Of a stretch of DNA of 64,000 nucleotides, positions 12,086 through 24,090 are shown one piece after another. Made by a program: the position numbers and the translations under genes. The notes under the pieces are model-generated. The model was given only the letters and a program-made list of their open reading frames with translations, did not search any database and had not been told where the DNA came from. Numbering within the stretch: the first letter of the stretch is position 1; each line of letters starts with the position of its first letter. Origin of the DNA: Paramecium pentaurelia. Taxonomy: Eukaryota; Ciliophora; Oligohymenophorea; Peniculida; Parameciidae. The stretch lies in contig CAJJDO010000013.1 in assembly GCA_905183005.1 (NCBI GenBank), positions 361,728 through 425,727 of the forward strand. The letters are read 5' to 3'.

Positions 12086-14282
12086 ATGAAATTAGGAACA
12101 TGTACAGAGTGGTTATTCTTTCATATATGGAAAAAAAATCCGAAAACTGGACATAGTTGTGATGGAATTTTTGTTGCAGATTCAATAATTTATCGATGGG
12201 CTCAACCATATTTTAGTAAAAAATATCATAATTTAAGGATATTTCACTATATAAGATGGGTAAATTATACGGAAAACTAAAGAGAGGGTATTCATAGATT
12301 AAGTGGAAAGTTCGTTTAAACAAGAAAATACTGTAGCTTAATTAATGACAAGTCAGGTATAAATTAAAATTATATATATACTTCAGATGCAAAATAAATC
12401 ATAAGAAATTATTACGTTTGAGTATTTAGATTATGAGAATTTTATAATATTTCTACATTAGAGAGAGAAAGATTTAAATTTGGTTCTATAAAAGTAAGAA
12501 TCTTTAGTTTACAAGATTTATATACCCAAAAAATGATTAAAATTCTTTGATTAAAGTAACATGGTCTCCATAATTCTGCTTAGTTATGAGAAAGACAAAT
12601 ATCAATAAAATGAATGATGTAAAAAAGACTTAAGTTGAAAGAGTAACTACATTTGATGGACCAGAATATTTAATATAAGCAGACTCAATCAATTCTCCTT
12701 TATTAAGTGCAGATTTAGAATAGTTATGTGTGAATATTGTAAAACACATTTTAGAAGTATCAGGAGGGAATATTTAAATAATAAGAATGGTCCTATATTT
12801 TAAAGTTGATTATGAAAATAGGATTTGGTTGCTTTTTTGTACTAATATTAAAGTTAAAGATAAATTTAATGATTTAATGCAATAACCAAGAGTTTTTTCT
12901 CCTATTTTTAGAGTTTTAAGAAAAGATTAAGAGCCAGTATCTTTCGCAAAGGAATAGGCTTAGACTGTTATTAAAATAAATAATCAAGGGGAAATGCAGT
13001 CTCTACTTTATTAATTTAAAAACGTTTGTAGTAATTGTGATAGATTCTCTCATTAACTATATCAATTGAAATTATAATTTATTATTGAAAGCTTTAAATA
13101 AGTATTTATATAAATTATAAGAATTTAGTGAAGAAAGACTTCACTAGATTGCCTGAGGAACTGGAAAAGATTAAATAGAAATAAGATTAATAGATTCCAA
13201 AAGTCACTTATAATAGAAACATTAAAATGAGATAAAAATACAATCTTAAAGAAGGTAATAATCACTATTAAATTCAGAATATGATATTTAAAATGAATTT
13301 CAAAATGATAATCCCTCAAATAATATTTTAATTGAGAAAAAAAAGATTTGCTAAAATACATTAAATGAAAATGAATTATATACGTAAATTAAAGAACTAG
13401 TTTAATTATTGAATGAAGAATAAGAGGATTAAAAATTTACTTTTAATCATATACCTCCTTTAATATTAAAAGTTTGGGGTAAAATTAATGAAGAGAAATA
13501 TTAATAATTATAACAAAATTAAAGTTGGAAAGATTTAACAACATAAGTTTGTTTGGACTGCTTTTTGCAATATACATAATATTGTGAATAAACTTAATTT
13601 GAAAGAAAAGCGTAAGAATATTTACTAATTAATTTTAGATAAATAATATCCTAAAAATTAAGAAAGATTGTTAATGTAAAAGAAGAAAATGAAAAAGAGA
13701 AGCTGCTTTTATCTAATACAAATTTAAATGGTAATAGACTAACCTTTAATCAATTACCCAATCTTCCATCAATATCAGAATTACCTATTGAAAAATAAAA
13801 ACGATTATCAAGGAAATCTTAAAATTTAACAACTTAAGAAATTGGAACAAAATAATTTGATTAAACTCCTTAAAAGGCATCATAACCTTCTGTCTAAGCA
13901 ACTAAAAAGTTATAGTAAACTCATCAATCACATTAATCCAATCAATCTAATCAATAGCCTCTATTAATTGTGATTCCGAGTACAACTCTATCAAATAAAT
14001 ATTTTTAATTATAAAGATAATCTTTAGGTCAAAATAATTAATTAAAATTAAAGATACCTAGTACTTAAAGAGTATTTTCTTAATATATAATAGATCTATC
14101 TAAATAAATAAGGCTTAAATATATCAACAAATAAATCAATGTAATCCAAATCATCAAGATCTACCTTAGATTAATCAAAGATTTCTTTTGATTTTATGAT
14201 GAATACTGTTACATAATTAAAAAGAAAACTTGAAGAATTAGAACAAGATGAAAAATAGTAAGAATAAGAATAACAGCTTTGA
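12086..14282 (+). CDS. Conserved hypothetical protein (684 aa)
   Basis: Seven exons; introns 12216..12237, 12357..12386, 12483..12507, 13102..13121 (20 nt), 13255..13277 and 14072..14093; 685 codons in frame. The N-terminal half reads as a folded domain: GHSCDGIFVADSII, FRYFTIQDGQIIRKTKER, RFIYPKNDQNSLIKVTWSP, then IQIIRMVLYFKVDYENRIW. This looks conserved rather than low-complexity but I do not recognise the family. The middle is helical. The C-terminal 200 residues are Ser, Gln and Pro-rich and end in a short coiled coil (LKRKLEELEQDEKQQEQEQQ). The 30-nt second intron is a stopless multiple of three, so retention is possible. No membrane segment. Confidence 0.8.
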
Positions 14283-14627
14283 AATTTTTAAGATATATAT
14301 GTTATATAAAAATTAATAATTTTATAATTAATTTAGATGGCCCATAATATGTTCATTTTTTTAAATTATAATTATATTTATATTGTAATCTATAACAAAA
14401 TGATTTAAGGCTTGTTTAAAATTCGCTTATATATAAAAAACAAAGATATTATTGTTATAATAAAGAAATCAATAGATAATGTAATATTAATGGATTTGGC
14501 AGATTCTATATCATATTTATAATTATACTTATTATCTATAGTATTTTTTATATAAAAATAATTCATTAATTTGCCTTGTAAAATCTAGATATTCCAAAAT
14601 TTGTTTGTTTATTTAATTCATTTATAG
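14283..14627. other. Intergenic spacer, 345 bp
   Basis: AT-rich spacer upstream of the calcium-dependent kinase gene; no open frame or element recognised. Confidence 0.4.
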
Positions 14628-16158
14628 ATGGGTGCTTGTTAATGTAAATAGCAATAAAAGGAAATTGAGTGTGATGTATAATTTGCTAATATACAATTAG
14701 GAACAACGCTAACCATATAAAGACATATATGAAGGTTCTTAAGGTTGCTTAAGTGATTATGAATTGATTCAGCCTCCTTTGGGAGAAGGAGCTTTTGGAG
14801 TAGTTTGGAAAGCAAAACATAAAGCTAGTGGATAATTTAGAGCAATAAAGCAAATAAACAGTAAACACTCTGAAGAATATCAAAATATTATCAATGAAGT
14901 TAACATATTGAAATCACTAGTAAACTAAAAAAATACCTTTAGGATCATCCAAATATAATAAAGATATATGACTTTTTCGAAACCAACCAGAAACTATTCA
15001 TAATAACTGAATTATGTACAGGTGGTGAATTATATGATAAATTAATGGAGATTCATAATTTTTCAGAAATTGATGCAGCTAAGATCATGAAATAAATTTT
15101 GTAGGCTTTAGCCTATTGCCATAATTAGAGGATAGTTCATAGAGATATAAAACCAGAGAATTTATTATATGAGAGTGATAAGAAAGATAGTCAGTTAAAA
15201 GTTATTGATTTTGGTACTTCAAAAAGAACTACAGGAAAGAATTTAAGAGAAATTATTGGAACAGTAAGCATAATATAACTTTTAAAAGGCTTACTATATG
15301 GCACCTGAGATGTTTACCGAACAGTATAATGAAAAGTGTGATATTTGGTCAGCTGGAGTTGTTTTATATATTTTGTTAAGCGGTAAACCACCTTTTGATG
15401 GGAATACTGATGATGAAATCTATGAATCAATAAAAAAGGGAACTTATTCATTGTCTTCAACTCAATGGTTAAGTGTTTCACCAGAAGCTAAATAATTAAT
15501 TCGAAAGATGCTTGAATATCAAGATTCTAAAAGATACTCAGCATAAGAATGTCTCAATGATCCTTGGATACTCTAATATACAAAAGAAGAAGTCAAAGCT
15601 CCAGTCCTAGAAAGTGTATTAACAAATATGAAGACATTTAGAGTATTAAATAATAAAAGCTTATGATAGACAACTTAAAGAATTCAAGAAGCAGCCTATA
15701 TGTACATAATAAAATAATTTACAACAAAAGAAGAGAAAGAAGAATTATTAAAAACCTTTTAAAGTCTTGATAAAAACTCTGATGGAGTATTAACAAAAAA
15801 AGAATTGCTTGATGGTTATAAGAAGATAATGCCTGAATCAGAAGCTATTTTATAAGTAGAATAGATAATGCAATCAGTTGATAAAAATCAATCTGGTATT
15901 ATTGATTATTCAGAATTTGTGATGGCAACTATTAATAGAAAGACTGCATTAACTTAAGAAAGATTAGAATAGGCATTTAAAGTTATAGATAAAGATAATA
16001 GTGGTACAATAACAATTGAAGAGTTGAAGCAAATGTTTTAATCTGGAAATAAAATCCCTTAAGAAACTTGGGTGACTTTGATGTCAGAAGTTGATAAAAA
16101 TGGAGATGGATTGCTTTCTCTTAAAGAATTTAAAGATATGATGCTCCGCTTAATCTGA
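14628..16158 (+). CDS. Calcium-dependent protein kinase (CDPK), 476 aa
   Basis: ATG 14628; introns 14676..14700, 14920..14942, 15264..15288 and 15643..15669. Starts MGACQC, a plausible N-myristoylation/palmitoylation site for membrane tethering. Kinase domain: LGEGAFGVVW, FRAIKQI, HRDIKPENLL, DFGTS, AYYMAPEM. After a junction helix come four EF-hand loops: DKNSDGVLTKKE, DKNQSGIIDYSE, DKDNSGTITIEE and DKNGDGLLSLKE, all with Asp/Asn/Glu calcium ligands. This is the canonical plant/alveolate CDPK layout and size, so it should be a Ca2+-activated Ser/Thr kinase. Its stop is 42 bp from the next gene on the same strand. Confidence 0.96.
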
Positions 16159-16200
16159 GAATATTCAACATTAAATTATAAAATTAATTTATAAAAATTA

Positions 16201-17115
16201 ATGTCACGACCAGAATCACAATTACCACCAAATTTAGTAAGTATCATAATCTAGTCATCCTCTAGTACTATAATCAATAGGAAAGTGTTAAATATACTAA
16301 TTGCAATAGAATTATCAATATTCAAACCTAACTGAGTGAAAGGGCTATCTAATTATTAGATCTAAATACAGATGAAAGCAGTTTAGTACTTGATATTGGA
16401 TGTGGCTCTGGAATTTCAGGATTTTATCTAACATAAGAAGGAGTGAATTGGGTAGGATTAGATATTTCAGAATCTATGTTGAATGTGGCTCAATAAGAAA
16501 AGACTGAAGGAGAATTATTATTATGTGATATTGGTCAAGGTTTCAAATTTAGACCAGGTGTTTTTGATGCTGCTATTTCTATTTCTGTCATTTAATGGTT
16601 ATGCGTGAGTTTCAAGAAATCAGAAAATCCTTATAGAAGATGCACAATTTTCTTTGAATCGCTAAGAAATTGCTTAAAAAATAATGCTCGAGCAGTATTT
16701 CAATTCTATCCTGAAAACAATGAATAAATAAATATGATTACTAGTGCCGCTTTAAGAGCAGGTATTTTAAAGAAGAGTTATGTAATTAGGTTTTAGCGGT
16801 GATATTGTTGTTGATTATCCAAATTCTGCAAAAGCCAAAAAGCTTTATCTTGTTGTACAACTAGGAGGATAATCATCAAAAAAAACTATGGATATTATTT
16901 AAGGATTAATTGAAGAATCAGATGATGAAAAAGTTAAAGTTATTGGTAGATAATAAAAGAAAATAAAGAAATAAAAAAAGTAAAAGAAGATAAATGAAAA
17001 ATCTAAATTATGGATTATGAAAAGAAAAGAAAAATAAGTTAGATTAGGTAGAAAAGTTAAAAAAACAACAAAATATACAGGAAGAAAAAGAAATAACTTA
17101 GGTTTATTCAAATGA
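16201..17115 (+). CDS. BUD23: 18S rRNA (guanine-N7) methyltransferase, Bud23/WBSCR22 family (285 aa)
   Basis: Introns 16237..16265 and 16762..16789 give 286 codons. The start MSRPESQLPP matches the family's MSRPE N terminus. The SAM-binding Rossmann motif is VLDIGCGSGISGFYL, followed by WVGLDISESML and AAISISVIQWL. The second intron restores ALRAGFSGDIVVDYPNSAKA, a family-typical block. The basic C-terminal tail ends with TKYTGRKRN, as in other members. Family members methylate a guanine of 18S rRNA with Trm112 and aid 40S maturation in the nucleus. Length is typical. It sits between the CDPK and Rab geranylgeranyl transferase genes with gaps of about 45 bp. Confidence 0.95.
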
Positions 17116-17160
17116 TGTATTTTAAATTATTTTATTTAATTTTATATATTCTGATAAAAG

Positions 17161-18671
17161 ATGATGCATGGATAATCTAAATTAAAGGCTGAAACATTAT
17201 CTGAAGAAGAGATAAAACTTAGAGCAGAAAAAGGATAATAAATTTTAGATTCTTTAGACTATTTTTTTAAAGTAAGAAAAAACTAAGTGAATTAACCTGA
17301 AGATCAATTGGCTTTTTCAGAGCTTATGGCTAAGTTATGTCCTGAAATTTCTACTATTTATAATTATAGAAGAGAAGTGCTTTAAACAAAATTTGATCAT
17401 TTAGGAGGATTACTTTCAGAATCTAAAAGCATAGATGTGTATAAGCAATTATTAAAATTGATTCAATCTGAATTTATGCTCATAACTATACTATTAAAAT
17501 AACATCCTAAATCGTACACTCTTTGGACTCATAGATAATGGATGGTTTTAAGAAGCTAAGAAATAGATTAACTTATTAGTTCAATGTATCAAATTTATAA
17601 TCTTATATAGTAATTAAGACAACTAATTTAAATTGATAGAAGCTATTAAACAAGAATATGAATTATGTAGCAAAATGTTGGATAGAGATGAACGTAATTT
17701 TCATGTTTGGAATTATAGAAATTGGTTATCCTCAATAAGTGCCTTTGGAAAGGAAGATGAATTTACAAAAAAAAAAGTATATATAATTTTAATATTTAGA
17801 TTGAATAAAATTTTAGTAATTTTTCAGCCTATCATTTTAGAAGCAAATATTTTATGAAAAATTATAATTAATCTGAAAATATTATAGAGAGAATTAAAAC
17901 AGAATAAATTTTAGGTCTACTACCTTTGCCTTTCAATAGATTGAAAGATGAAACAGAATTAATATAATAAGCTATTTATATATAACCAAAAGAACATGGA
18001 GTTTATTTATATCACAGATGGTTAGTTGGTGTTGTTTAACCCTTTGGTGTAACAAAAGTTGAAAAAGTTTAAAATAATTCAGTCACATTATAATTTAATA
18101 GAGCAGTAACTAATGTTGAGAACTCTTTTGAATTATTTAATAATGATAATGCTCTTAAAATTATCAATATAAGAGTTGAAGGCATTAATGTTATTATTAA
18201 TTTTGAAGAACAATAAATTAATAATTTAAAAATTAGAATTCATAATTAAATTTATTAAAATGGATCTTTAGAAACTATGTTAAGTGAAGATGAGTTTTCA
18301 AAATTTCTAATTCCGAGTGAAATTAATTTAACATTTGATAATGAAGGATTTAAATATAATAATATAATTTAATAAGAATTTTAAGGAGCAATTTATGAAA
18401 TAAATAAATATCTTGATGAGAATATAGAATTTATCAAGTAAGTTATTGAAGAAGAAAAAGAGAATAGGTATTTTTTATATATTTATCTGGTAGATTCCCA
18501 TATATTCAAATATTATATTTATTTTAATTCAAACTACGCACTTAAAAGTTGATAGATGCTAGCAAATCCAGTGACATTGTTAAGGAAGCCTTATAACATT
18601 GTGATAAGTTGAAAAAGATTTAAAATGATCACCAAGCCCAATTTCTATTTGAGTTTTGGAGTTAATTTTGA
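17161..18671 (+). CDS. Rab geranylgeranyl transferase, alpha subunit (478 aa)
   Basis: Introns 17586..17610, 17777..17799 and 18468..18493; 479 codons. Prenyltransferase alpha repeats are clear: IYNYRREVL, HPKSYTLWTHRQWMV, NFHVWNYRNWL, AYHFRSKYF and YLYHRWLVG. They are followed by a beta-rich segment (VVQPFGVTKVEKVQNNSV) that fits the Ig-like insert of RabGGTase alpha rather than the shorter farnesyltransferase alpha. With a beta subunit and an escort protein the enzyme would geranylgeranylate C-terminal cysteines of Rab GTPases. The C terminus lacks obvious leucine-rich repeats. Two adjacent ATGs (17161, 17164) are possible starts. Confidence 0.92.
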
Positions 18672-18755
18672 AGTTATTAATTGTTAAAATTTGAATTCAA
18701 TTTCCAAATGCATTAACAACGAAGCAATTTTGGCTAACAAATTTTCTAAAATGAA

Positions 18756-20551
18756 ATGACAAATCAAAACATCAATCCCAACGATGTCATGATGTAGAGT
18801 ATGATGAAAATGTTTCAATAGCAAATGATGTAAATGATGTAAACTCAATCATCTGGTATTTGATTTTTCTTATGTTCTAGGTTTTGATTTAGAAAAGTTT
18901 TATCATAACAAAGTAAATGATATGAATTAATTCTATAATCAATTGAAACCTGAAGAATGTTAATTACAATAATCATCCTAATTCATCCATAACTATAATC
19001 CAGCTAAATATTAAGAAGTAAGTATTAGTATTAAGTAGGAAACTAATGTAAACACTAATAGATAACTTCATTTTGAAGATATTTAAGTATCTTAAAATTA
19101 CAAAAATGAGTTTCATGATTATACTTTGCCAGATAATGAACTCTTCAATTAATATAAAAATAAATAAGATCAAAAATTAAGATAATAAAGAATCAATGAA
19201 TAGGGAGATTAAAGATAAACTAAGTAATAAATTCAAAATTTTGATTAATCAGATAATGAAGATATATACAATAAATAACAAAAATAACAATAAAAGAAAA
19301 CACCCATTTTTGATGATATGCCAATTAAATAAGCTACTTTAGATGAATAAATAATTAGATCTAATTTTAATAAAAATAATTTATATTAATAAGATGAATA
19401 TGATTTTAGATAATAATCTAATCAATTTGATGAAATGCCAATTAAACCTATGAAAGGCAATAATTTTGATGATATACCTATTAGAACTAAGAAATAAGAT
19501 GATTTTAATAAATAATTCTAATTGGAAGAAACATAATGGCAAAATTAATAAAATCAGAAATAATTTAAATAATTCGAAGATTAACCTAATAGGAAAACAA
19601 ATTATTCTAATCCATTTGATGAAGTTCCAATCCCATCATAAAAGTAAAACTAAAATAATTTCGATGATATCTTAATAAAACCTGGAAAGAAAGGTTATGA
19701 AGATTAAGGCACAAAAACAAAAAAGAACTCTTTTGATGAAGTTCCTATTAAACCTACTAAAAATCAGCCATTTGATGATATACCTATTAAGACATCAAAA
19801 GGAGGCTTTGATGATATGCCTATTAAAACAAATAAAAATTCAGCTTTTGACGAAATGCCAATTAAAACAAATAAAAATCAAACCTTTGATGACATTCCAA
19901 TTAAAACATCAAAAGGAGGTTTTGATGATATACCAATTAAGACAAATAAAAATTAAGCCTTTGATGATATACCAATTAAGACAAATAAAAATTCAGCTTT
20001 TGATGAAATACCTATTAAAAATAATAAAAACTCAGCCTTTGATGATATGCCTATTAAAAATAATAAAAACTCAGCTTTTGATGAAATGCTTATAAAAAAT
20101 AATAAAAACTCAGCCTTTGATGATATGCCTATTAAAAACAATAAAAATTCAGCCTTTGATGATATGCCTTTTAAAAATAATAAAAATCAAGAGTTAGATG
20201 AAATGCCTCCAAGAAATAACTTTAAAAAACCTCTTGAAGAGGCTAATTTTGATGATTAAGGTCGTGTTAAGAAGAAACCATTTTTGAAAAAAGGGACAAG
20301 ATAATTTTTATCAAATGCTTAGCAAAGATCTGATATTGCTAAGAAGGAACATGCTGAGATATTAAAAGAGAATAATGCTTAAGGGGCTCTTCCTGTATAA
20401 AATTAGACAAATTAAACGAAACCTTAAAGAATGTAATAATAATAAAAGGTTGAATTTAAGCAAGAATAAAAAGAAGTATAATAAAGATCAAAAAAATAAG
20501 AAGTAATAAAGGAATAACCTAAATAATAACCATTTAAGCAGTAATAATAGC

Positions 20552-20616
<65 letters not shown>

Positions 20617-22247
20617 TAATAAATATAATAAAAACCTTTGAAGCAAAAAGAGGAATCTGAAAATCATTAGGATTCATATTAAGAATATTAATTTGATGAT
20701 AATGAAGATTGGAATGATGAACCTCCAAAATAATCCAAGATTGCAACTTCTTATTTTGGGTTAAAAAAAGAAAAAGATGCAAAAGATAAAAAATAAGAGA
20801 AACCTTAACCATAAGAATCAGAAGAGGAAATTGTTAGAAAATATGTCTAAGAAAAGATCGATAATTTAAATACTGAAATTGCTAAATTTAAAAGTGAAAA
20901 TGAAAAAGTAAAGAAAGCTAAAGTGAAATGTGAAGATTAATTGAAATAATTATAAAGAGAGAGGGAAGAGTGGGAAAAATAAAAAGAAATAGAAAAACAT
21001 GAATTAGAAGAATGGAAGGAAGAAGAGAAAAAGAAAATGTTAAGAGAAAAAAGAGTATAAGAAAGACAATAAAAAACTATTTAAAATTTACCAAATAGAA
21101 AAGAGAGAGAAGAAATAGAATTATTAAAATAATAAGTTCAAAAACTAACAGAAGAATAAAAATAAAAAGATCAAAAGAATAAGCTATCCTATGATAGATT
21201 AAAGAAATAAAATGAAGAGTTAGTATAAAGAAATTAAGAATTGTAGGCTGAGGTAAAAGCATTAGAACTTAGAATTCTAGAATAAAAGAGGCCAAATTCT
21301 TAAGCAACTATTTAATAAAGTAAATCCTAGTAAATATAATTGAAATCTAATGTTTCTGGACTTTCTTAAAAGAAAGAAGTTCCTTAATAAAAGAATAGAA
21401 GATAAAGCCCTAGTAGTTTTGCAGAGGAATAATAAATAAAACACAAACAATCGATATAGGAATATAGGAAATAAGATTCAGATTTAGAAGATGAAAATGA
21501 TTATGATAATGATGAAGAATAATAAAATGAAGACCTAAGTGATGATAGTTAAGAAGATAATGATAATAGAAGAGAATAATAAAAAAGAAACCTCTAATAA
21601 TAAAATTGTAAAAAATATGATTTAGTTCAAATGTAGGATGAAGGTATCCCATTTACAATAAAAAATATTAATAGTTTGATTTCTGAATAGGAATTTAACT
21701 ATGATCAAAATCGTTTTTATTAGGTTTATAAAAAGAATAAAGATGTTCCTTCAAAAATTATTAATTAAAATGTTGGACCTGATGGTAAAATATCTAGACA
21801 ATATTCTAATGGTAAAAAAGAGGTAGTTTTTCATAATGGAGTTAAAAGGGAAGTACTTCCTGATGGATATGTTATTGTTCACTTCACTAATAAAGATGTT
21901 AAATAAACTTTACCTAATGGAACAGTAATATATTATTTTGCTGATGCAAGTACAACTCAAATTACAATTGCAAATGGACCAAATGTATTATATTTAAAAT
22001 AGATTTTTAGATTTATCGTTTTTCTAATTAATAGATCGAGATACATTTTAATGATGGAACAAAGGAAATTCGATTTGGAGATGGAACTGAAAAATACATA
22101 AATGCTAGTGGTGAAGAGTAGACTTTTTTCAGTGATGGGATAATATAAAAAATTAATAGTTAAAAAGTAAAGTAAATTGAATATCCAAATGGAAATGTAG
22201 ATATAGTTTATCCTGATGGTCAGATATAGAGATAATTTAAGAATTGA
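18756..22247 (+). CDS. CPAP/SAS-4-like centriole protein with TCP10 C-terminal domain and tandem repeat (1146 aa)
   Basis: Introns 18856..18880 and 21985..22010; 1147 codons in frame. The C-terminal 200 residues are a run of beta-hairpin repeats: PDGKISRQYSNGKKEV, FHNGVKREVLPDGY, TLPNGTVIYYFADA, IHFNDGTKEIRFGDGT, YPDGQIQRQ. This is the T-complex/CPAP (G-box) domain of SAS-4/CENPJ, which binds STIL/Ana2 and is needed for centriole or basal-body assembly. The second intron restores YRFSNQQIEIHFNDG. N-terminal: MMQSMMKMFQ low complexity. Middle: about ten 13-residue FDDMPIKNNKNSA repeats, a 28-Gln run, and a long Lys/Glu coiled coil. Family proteins act in building ciliary basal bodies, abundant in ciliates. 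Confidence 0.9.
19306..20215 (+). repeat. 39-bp (13-aa) coding tandem repeat array
   Basis: Units read FDD/EMPIK followed by a linker such as NNKNSA, TNKNSA or TSKGG. Copies from about 19950 to 20180 are nearly identical at DNA level, while those at the 5' end are diverged and spaced irregularly, as expected if the array grows at its 3' side. It lies inside the CPAP/SAS-4-like gene. Confidence 0.85.
20539..20622 (+). repeat. (TAA)n coding microsatellite, 28 Gln
   Basis: In-frame CAG/TAA/TAG/CAA run within the CPAP/SAS-4-like gene, almost all TAA. Confidence 0.85.
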
Positions 22248-22283
22248 TTAATTATATTTGGCGCTAATTATTTTAATTTATAT

Positions 22284-23044
22284 ATGAATTAGTGCAGAAT
22301 TTAACACCATGATTGTCAAAGAATTAAATACATCTGCTTAGACAAAAAATGTAATCACGAATAAAAGATAGGTATTTCAAATATCTTAAAATAGGGTGTG
22401 CTGATTGTTTTTTAGAATTTCATGTGCCAAATGATTTTATTTCTCATCAAAGGAAATTAATATCAGAGTTTGAAAATCAATTGAAAGGGAAAATTGAAAA
22501 TTTGACATCTATATCAATTTAACCAATCTGCAATAATTCAGAAGAATTAAATCAATAATTTGATATTTGCATGAATATTTTAATTTAGAAATTAACAGAT
22601 TATAAAGAATAAATTAAGGAAGAGATTATCAATGAAAAATTGGATTTTATAACTTATGTTAATGAATTCAATTAAAAAGTCGATAAGAAGATTGATTTCT
22701 AAAATTAATAAATATCACAATTATCTACTATTGAAATTAATAAATCAATTTCCTTTTATTAGAATTCAAATTATATTGTTCTTAATTTAAAAAAACAGTT
22801 ATAAGATTTGGAAAAGCATAAAACAAAATTAAATAAAAAAAAATAAAAATTAGTCTAAAAGTTAAGAAATACTTTTGAATAAATCTTGAAAGAGTTTTAA
22901 GATCATAATAATAATAATAATATTACAAGTACACCTGAAAAATAAATATTTCCCTCTTAACTTAGCAGTACTACACAGTCTACCCCAACTAAGAACGTTA
23001 TTGATGTTGTTCAATCAAAAAAATAAAGAAAAGTTAAGAGTTGA
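22284..23044 (+). CDS. B-box-like zinc-binding coiled-coil protein (245 aa)
   Basis: ATG 22284, one intron 22372..22394, TGA 23042. The first 45 residues have a spaced Cys/His set, C-x4-H-x2-C...C-x4-CNH...C-x2-C (CRIQHHDC, ICLDKKCNHEQKI, CADC), consistent with a B-box or related zinc knuckle. The rest is helical and Lys/Glu/Gln-rich with a predicted coiled coil (LNLKKQLQDLEKHKTKLNKK), ending in a Ser/Thr/Pro tail and the basic KKQRKVKS. This layout resembles the N-terminal part of the WD-like protein at 37369. Function unknown; protein-protein interaction is likely. The stop is followed by an unusually long convergent gap. Confidence 0.78.
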
Positions 23045-24090
23045 TATTACAAATAACTTTAAATTAATAATATTTCATTTCTTTTTAGGATTTATTACAA
23101 AATTGGTTAAAAACATTTAATCTTATATCTAAGTTCGATTAAATTTTGAATAAATAATTAATAACATTTTTCCTAATTAAGATAACATTAAAAGTTCTTT
23201 AAGCATTTTAATTTAATAATGCTTAGGGTTAGAATACATAAGACAAAAATACAAATCTTTTTCGAAATTATAAGATTTTACCTAACATACTAAAGTTAGA
23301 TTACTTGATAATTAAAAAATTATTACTTATAAACGATGCAATTTTTTATAAATCAATAAATTCTATTATTTTTTAATAAATATTTTTAATATTATGTTTT
23401 TCGTTGTTTTTTTAAATACAGCTAATCCAAATTTATTTGTAATATTAAAGTAAAATAGAATTTATTTCCCAAAATCAAAATAAGAATTGCAAAAGATTAT
23501 ATCAATAATGAATTCTAATTAAATTTTTGAATATTCGTTTTATATTTTGAATCAATACAATAGATTTGATATTTATAGTTTCATTTATAAGAGAATAATT
23601 TAGAATTGATCATTAATTCCTAATTATCATGATTAAAATTTTTACATTAAATTTTCTAAAAATTTTGTTATTATATTCTAGAAAATATTGTTTAAAATTC
23701 AAAATTATATTTATAATTTTTGATGATTCAAGCTTTTGGTATTAGATGTATTCTTTTTTATAAAATAAATTAGGTAAATTGATTATTATAAATTTCAATA
23801 AAGTTAATTTTCAATAATTTAGAAAGCTACCCAAAAGTATTTTTGAAATTCTTATAATTATCTCAAATATTTTTTTCTATCTCATATATTTTAAATTAAT
23901 TAGAGTGGCATTTATTAAACATTTTCTGTAGAGTACTTAATATCCTATATTATCAGACAAAGATTAAAATCTATTGTGTTTTAATATATATTTATTGGCA
24001 TAGTTTTAAGTTTATGATAGTAATTCATTGAAATAAAATAATTACTTATTTTTTTAAGTTGTATTTTTCTAAATAAAATATATTAAATAA
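23045..24090. other. Long convergent intergenic region (1046 bp), no gene seen
   Basis: Lies between the 3' ends of two converging genes, where other convergent gaps in this window are as small as 56 bp or even overlapping. Both strands are broken by TGA and I see no credible exon chain, structured RNA or repeat. It could hold a decayed gene or a non-coding transcript. Confidence 0.4.

Noticed and set aside
12086..12420. A separate 111-aa gene ending at TGA 12418
   Set aside because: That frame is conserved-looking only in its first part. Splicing canonical introns at 12216..12237, 12357..12386 and 12483..12507 gives one continuous 685-codon gene.
19697..20259. Alternative-frame repetitive proteins within the CPAP-like gene
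   Set aside because: They are frame shadows of the 39-bp repeat; the FDDMPIK frame is continuous with the conserved C-terminal domain.
21985..22030. A 17-nt intron in the CPAP-like C-terminal domain
   Set aside because: It keeps the frame but yields a hairpin with extra residues; the 26-nt intron at 21985..22010 gives the expected SNQQIEIHFNDG pattern.
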